Assembly (NCBI GenBank): GCA_011390515.1
Contig: JAABSJ010000020.1
Coordinates: forward strand, 1 to 47,077
From: Oscillatoria sp.
GTDB lineage: Bacteria; Cyanobacteriota; Cyanobacteriia; Cyanobacteriales; Laspinemataceae
DNA length: 47,077 bases
Direction: 5' to 3'
Positions 43,273 to 47,077 of the stretch are shown here, piece after piece (positions within the stretch are counted from its first letter, which is position 1; each line of letters starts with the position of its first letter). The translations under genes were made by a program, and so were the position numbers. Below the pieces are notes generated by a model. It saw only the letters and a program-made list of their open reading frames with translations, searched no databases and was not told the DNA's origin.

Positions 43273-44832
43273 TTAATGATAGAAGTGACGGATGCCGGTA
43301 CAAACCATCACCAGACCGAGTTCATTTGCTGCCGCAATGGAATCACTATCCCGCAGACTTCCGCCCGGTTGGACCACGGCGACAATGCCTGCTGCTGCTG
43401 CTGTTCGCACTGAGTCATCAAAGGGGAAAAATCCATCAGAGGCGAGGACCGCACCCTGAGCTTTTTCTCCGGCTTGTTCCAGGGCTATTTTAACCGACCC
43501 AACCCGATTCATTTGACCTGCACCCACCCCTAAAGTCGTGCGATCGCCTGTCACGACAATCGCATTGGATTTAACGTGCTTGACGACCTTCCAGGCAAAT
43601 AGAAGTTCCGCGAGTTGTTCGGGCGTGGGTTGTTTTTCCGTCACCACTTTCCATTCCGTTGTCTCCGAAATCCCATCATCAGACTCTTGCACCAAAAATC
43701 CTCCGGCGATCGCCTTAATCGTCTTTTTCGGTCCAGTTTGTAAATCCGCTAAGGTTAAAATTCGCAGCTTAGATTTCTTCCTCAAAATTTCTGCCGCTTC
43801 CGGTTCGCAATCCGGGGCCACCACACATTCCAAAAAGGTTTTAGTCAGTTCCGTTGCCGTGGCTGCATCTAAGGGACGATTGCAAGCGACAATTCCCCCA
43901 AAAGCTGACACCGCATCCGCTGCCAAAGCCTTTTGATAGGCTTCAACCAGGGTATTTCCCATCCCTACGCCACAGGGATTGGTATGTTTGAGAATGGCGA
44001 CTGTCGGATCTTCGCTATTGCCGGGAAATTCTGCAATAATTTGACGGGCGGCTTCTAAATCAATTAAGTTGTTGTAACTTAACTCTTTCCCTTGCAGTTT
44101 GTTCGCCGATGTCCATCCCGTGGGGGTGGTTCCCATTTGATACCAAGCTGCCGCTTGATGGGGGTTTTCCCCATAACGCAGGGATTGAATTTGATGTCCG
44201 CTGATGCTAAAGGTGTCCGGCAGGGTCGGATGTTGGGTTTCGGCATTGCCTGCGGTATCCAGATAAGTGGCGATCGCGCGATCATAAGACGCTGTGTGCC
44301 AAAATGCCGTCCTCGCACAAGACAGGCGAAACTCTGCGGATGCTTTCCCGTTACTCCGCAATTCTTTTAAGTAACTGTCATACTGCCCCGGATTACATAA
44401 TACCGTCAGATGGGCGTGATTTTTCGCCGATGCGCGCAGGAGAGTGGGACCACCAATGTCAATATTTTCGATCGCATCAGCAAAGGTTACCCCTTCCTTG
44501 GCGATCGTTTGTTCAAAGGGGTAAAGATTGACCACGACTAAATCAATCGGACGAATGTCGTTGGTTTCTAAATCTGCCCGGTCCTCCGCGAGGTCCCGTC
44601 TTGCTAAAATACCCCCATGAATCCGGGGATGCAGGGTCTTCACCCGCCCCCCTAAAATTTCTGGGGACCCGGTATAGTCGGAGACTTTGGTCACCGGCAA
44701 ACCGGCTTCTTTGAGGGCTTTTGCGGTGCCGCCACTGCTGATGAGGTCAAAGCCGAATTCCTCAACTAAGTGGCGGGCGAGGTCAATTAACCCGGTTTTG
44801 TCCGATGTGCTCAACAGTGCCAGACGCGCCAT
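43273..44832 (-). CDS. purH: PurH, AICAR transformylase/IMP cyclohydrolase
   Basis: This 519-residue protein catalyses the last two steps of IMP synthesis. The N-terminal cyclohydrolase (about 1-195) has the MGS-like fold with STSDKTGL, DLISSGGTA and GGRVKTLHPRIHGGIL. The C-terminal transformylase (about 200-519) has LRYGENPHQ and the catalytic LKHTNPCGVG. It is full length, with ATG 44832. It is a single gene on the minus strand, separated from the oxygenase operon by a strong hairpin, and has no purine gene next to it. Confidence 0.97.
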   Translation of the reverse strand: MARLALLSTSDKTGLIDLARHLVEEFGFDLISSGGTAKALKEAGLPVTKVSDYTGSPEILGGRVKTLHPRIHGGILARRDLAEDRADLETNDIRPIDLVVVNLYPFEQTIAKEGVTFADAIENIDIGGPTLLRASAKNHAHLTVLCNPGQYDSYLKELRSNGKASAEFRLSCARTAFWHTASYDRAIATYLDTAGNAETQHPTLPDTFSISGHQIQSLRYGENPHQAAAWYQMGTTPTGWTSANKLQGKELSYNNLIDLEAARQIIAEFPGNSEDPTVAILKHTNPCGVGMGNTLVEAYQKALAADAVSAFGGIVACNRPLDAATATELTKTFLECVVAPDCEPEAAEILRKKSKLRILTLADLQTGPKKTIKAIAGGFLVQESDDGISETTEWKVVTEKQPTPEQLAELLFAWKVVKHVKSNAIVVTGDRTTLGVGAGQMNRVGSVKIALEQAGEKAQGAVLASDGFFPFDDSVRTAAAAGIVAVVQPGGSLRDSDSIAAANELGLVMVCTGIRHFYH

Positions 44833-45008
44833 GATGAATCATCCTTTGAGAGTGTGGAATTTGGTCTCTACTAGGATAATCCTTCCTTGGATATTTCTGT
44901 AAAATTTTTGTTTTGTTTTTCGGTTTCGAGATTTTTTGGGGCAGGGGTTGCCGGACTCCGGTTAACCTGGATTGTGAGATGCCGGGGGAAGGTGAGAGTT
45001 CCCGACAG

Positions 45009-45041
45009 TTTGCGACAACCGGCATCGGGGGTTGTCGCAAA
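45009..45041. terminator. Perfect 12-bp hairpin between small gene and purH
   Basis: TTTGCGACAACC pairs with GGTTGTCGCAAA around a 9-base loop, 14 bp downstream of the 40-residue protein stop on the minus strand. There is no T-run. Confidence 0.55.
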
Positions 45042-45054
45042 TCTTCGGTTGCCT

Positions 45055-45177
45055 TTACTTTTTGACTTCTTGGTAAGCCTTGACTGCTTGCCAGAGGAAA
45101 ATGCCCGCTACGACTAGGGTAAAGGAAATTTGAGCGATTAGGCCATTAGAAATGGGCAGTTCTAAAGCGAGGATCAT
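45055..45177 (-). CDS. 40-residue single-pass membrane protein
   Basis: From ATG 45177 the protein reads MILALELPISNGLIAQISFT in its first half and ends LWQAVKAYQEVKK. A single helix, about residues 10-30 (LIAQISFTLVVAGIFLW), is followed by a basic tail. The size and layout resemble the small subunits of photosynthetic or NDH complexes, but it matches none I know by sequence. A longer frame to 45291 is low-complexity and unlikely. It ends before a hairpin and lies upstream of purH on the same strand. Confidence 0.5.
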   Translation of the reverse strand: MILALELPISNGLIAQISFTLVVAGIFLWQAVKAYQEVKK

Positions 45178-45311
45178 AATTCCGACGCACCTATAAAAAC
45201 AACAGGGGTTTGCGGGTCTCTCGGGGTAAGGCGATCGCCTCGGGGAGACCGATGATTTATTTATAACCCAAAATGAAGGGGTTTTTATCAATTCAATCCA
45301 GTCTTTAAAAC

Positions 45312-45348
45312 AAATCGCTCCGGCAAGTTCAACTTACCGGAGCGATTT
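45312..45348. terminator. Hairpin between the small membrane protein genes
   Basis: AAATCGCTCCGG (45312-45323) and CCGGAGCGATTT (45337-45348) pair, with an inner AAGTT/AACTT pair. It is followed by ATTGG on the plus strand and preceded by AAAACAAA, so on the minus strand it ends with TTTGTTTT. It suits termination of the 147-residue protein gene. Confidence 0.7.
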
Positions 45349-45471
45349 ATTGGTTGATGTACCCATGAACAGACCTAATTTGCTCAATCTAGTTGGCCCT
45401 CTTTGGAGGTTCATAAATTGACTATCCTCAATGCAGCAGTATTTGTTAGTCAAAGAGCCACGCTCTGGGGT

Positions 45472-45915
45472 TCACTGAAGCCGAGAGGAACTGATTTTTT
45501 CGACTTTTACTTCACTTCCGGAATGGTTGAGTCGATAGACCCAAAGTTGTTCCTGACTGGCAATCTTGACTTGGACAGAGGGTGGGGGTGTCAGACTGCA
45601 ATCAGCGGCGATCGCATCGCAAAGCGCTTCTACCCCGACTTCCGGTTCGCTCTCCACGATTTGCAGTGCCGACTTGGGTAAACCCGAGTCCGTGGATACC
45701 GCTTGCAATACTTGGTCAGCGGTAACTTCCGATAAGAGTTCAACGTTTCCCGGAAGCGCATCAGCAACTTGAGGCGGAGTGCCTGGATCGCGCCAAGCGA
45801 TATTAAAGCAATATAATAGTCCCGTCACGATAATGGCCAAAAGAATGCGATCGTAAGAGTGGACCATATCATCCACGGGTTCTTCTGGATAGGAATCTGG
45901 GGTGAGTTCTTTCAC
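45472..45915 (-). CDS. Small single-pass membrane-anchored protein
   Basis: This 147-residue protein has a short acidic cytosolic N-terminus (KELTPDSYPEEPVDDMVHSY), one transmembrane helix (about residues 24-42, ILLAIIVTGLLYCFN), and a soluble domain of about 100 residues with a beta-alpha-beta look (VLQAVSTDSGLPKSALQIVE, VKIASQEQLWVYRLN). GTG 45915 has a perfect GGGAGG 6 bp upstream; a longer frame to 46122 lacks that support. The helical soluble domain should face the periplasm or lumen. The function is unknown; it is probably a conserved cyanobacterial protein. Confidence 0.7.
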   Translation of the reverse strand: MKELTPDSYPEEPVDDMVHSYDRILLAIIVTGLLYCFNIAWRDPGTPPQVADALPGNVELLSEVTADQVLQAVSTDSGLPKSALQIVESEPEVGVEALCDAIAADCSLTPPPSVQVKIASQEQLWVYRLNHSGSEVKVEKISSSRLQ

Positions 45916-46864
45916 AATTAGCCTCCCGAATCTGTGAAATTGGCATAAGGGTTCTGTTGTAGATGTCAGTTGCACCCCAATTCCGCAAGGCTCCGGAAAA
46001 ATGCTCCTGTTTTGATTGGCCGGTGAGTAGAGAGAGTTGATAACAATTAATTGCCTTTCGTTTGGCGGTTGAATGGCGGAAACGAATTCTTTAAATTCGT
46101 TCCTGCCCTCTGGCGCGATCACCTGAAGAATGTTTCTCCCCTATTCTCTATAGACTATTCTAAGTGAAACTTAGTTTCCTAAACCGGAGCGCCTAGGCTT
46201 GAAATTCTCTCAGGGAGCATCTTGCTGGTTTTTATCAAAGGCTTTATCTCAGTAAATCCTCTAGGGTCAAACTGCTACTGGCATCCTGAGCGAATTTATA
46301 TGATTATCTCATCTTCTTTCATCATCTTTCCCCAATTTTCCTCAATATTTATTAATTTTTACCGACTCTTCAAACTATTGCCTGAGTCATAGACAGTTTA
46401 TAACCGATTCCCGACCTAATTCAGCGTCAAAATTTACAAAATCTTTAAAAAATTAGAGTCAACCCGGTGCCAATTCCTGATCCCCGATGATTACCAATAA
46501 TGAGTTAATTATAAGTAACTGATAATCGGCTGACCCTTCAGCGAATTTCGGGCAGTCACCGGCGGGGGGTCAGAGGACCCCTTACCCCCTGTCAGGGAGG
46601 GTAATAAAATGGTAAAGTGAACTCCAGTGCGCTTAAGAATATCAGCTCCAGGCTAATCAAGGATTCTGTTGGGAGCGATCGCCTTCGCCTCACCCAATGA
46701 CCTAGGGATGGTAAAGCCAGTTTCTAAAATAGGAGAGTTGGCCTGGGATAACCGAGGCTTGGCGCTGATCTGTAGTTGAAAGGCGCGAGGGATACCCATC
46801 CCCTCAGTCATTTTTCCTCCCCGGTCTTAAGACGCGGGGTTTCCAAATGTCCAAGGAGGCTCAA
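45916..46864. other. Long spacer with a few hairpins
   Basis: There is no gene that I can support. Near the right end a hairpin, GAGGGAT-ACCC-ATCCCCTC (46788-46806), runs to a TTTTT, and CCCCG-GTCTTAAGAC-G-CGGGG (about 46820-46840) lies 7 bp before the next ATG. No CIRCE-type inverted repeat is seen. Confidence 0.5.
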
Positions 46865-47077
46865 GTGACAGAAGAACAAAAACAGCAAGACAAAACACAA
46901 ACAGAATGGGCAGCGGAGAACTCCGAGGGAGCATCCAATTCCGCTGATGACGCATCCGAGGCAGCCGCCTCCGATGAATGGGGTCATCAAGGGAAAGTGC
47001 AGGACCCCCCTCGGGAAGCTGGGGTAGAAGAGAATAGCCCAACTGAAACAGCGGAACCCACCGCCGCCGCGCCCGAA
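46865..47077 (+). CDS. Acidic N-terminal fragment, gene cut by window end
   Basis: The frame from GTG 46865 (AAGGAGG 5 bp upstream) gives TEEQKQQDKTQTEWAAENSE and about 50 more residues rich in Glu, Asp, Ala and Ser, with no stop before the window ends. An in-frame ATG at 46847 is an alternative start, but would place the ribosome site within the gene. The composition resembles the disordered acidic N-terminus of GrpE-like or other cyanobacterial regulators, but no core domain is visible, so no name is given. Confidence 0.6.
   Translation, partial: MTEEQKQQDKTQTEWAAENSEGASNSADDASEAAASDEWGHQGKVQDPPREAGVEENSPTETAEPTAAAPE

Noticed and set aside
45055..45177. Small photosystem or NDH subunit
   Set aside because: Size and topology fit, but the sequence does not match any subunit I know well enough to name.
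46865..47077. Naming the last gene grpE
   Set aside because: Only an acidic, disordered N-terminus is visible, and no CIRCE operator lies upstream; the core is beyond the window.

Overview
The window looks like a chromosomal segment of a filamentous, Oscillatoriales-like cyanobacterium. The evidence is the very frequent GCGATCGC (HIP1) octamer, a cyanobacterial-type arginine dihydrolase (ArgZ/AgrE), a DUF2555-like gene next to coaBC, a haemagglutinin-type secreted protein, RTX and pentapeptide-repeat proteins, a giant multi-PAS histidine kinase, and gene-poor spacers full of palindromic repeats. Genus cannot be fixed from the sequence alone. There is no tRNA, rRNA, CRISPR array, prophage or intact transposase gene.

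Layout. 0.1-6.1 kb: a fused 5-oxoprolinase and a glycerophosphodiesterase on the minus strand, then a short RecQ helicase on the plus strand. 6.1-8.65 kb: paired palindromic repeats, an overlapping pair of paralogous glycine-zipper stress-type proteins, a 175-bp MITE-like element with an 11-bp target duplication, and a small membrane protein. 8.9-12.4 kb: an unrecognised 530-residue protein, a membrane/coiled-coil protein and an M48 metalloprotease. 12.5-18.0 kb: an ABC half-transporter and a large TPS-type exoprotein, both minus. 18.1-21.1 kb: repeats, an esterase, a DUF2555-like protein, coaBC and a conserved small protein. 21.1-25.4 kb: mostly non-coding, with a pentapeptide-repeat protein, palindromes and three copies of a terminator-linked motif that look like small RNA genes. 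25.4-29.6 kb: argZ, a DUF4258-like protein and an mtnX-like phosphatase. 29.9-34.4 kb: an eight-PAS/GAF histidine kinase. 34.5-35.8 kb: a small protein followed by a broken two-gene HEPN module. 36.2-38.6 kb: an RTX exoprotein with a 42-bp tandem repeat. 38.9-43.1 kb: an operon of four Fe(II) oxygenase-fold proteins. 43.3-47.1 kb: purH, two small membrane proteins and the start of an acidic protein cut by the window end.

Most notable points. (1) The four-gene oxygenase operon has two cupin_8/JmjC proteins and two prolyl-hydroxylase-like proteins. Three of the four share an N-terminal domain of about 90 residues, and one of the hydroxylase-like proteins has lost both metal histidines and the 2OG-binding arginine, so it looks like a pseudoenzyme. 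The operon converges on an RTX exoprotein carrying HPPE-rich repeats, which could be a substrate. (2) The HEPN gene is split by a 200-bp TA-flanked MITE whose exact removal restores the frame, and its overlapping partner gene carries an in-frame TGA where a coding triplet is expected. (3) Three units made of a GCACCCTG box plus a terminator lie in the spacer before argZ, and argZ has a hairpin-rich leader with an NtcA-like palindrome just before its ATG.
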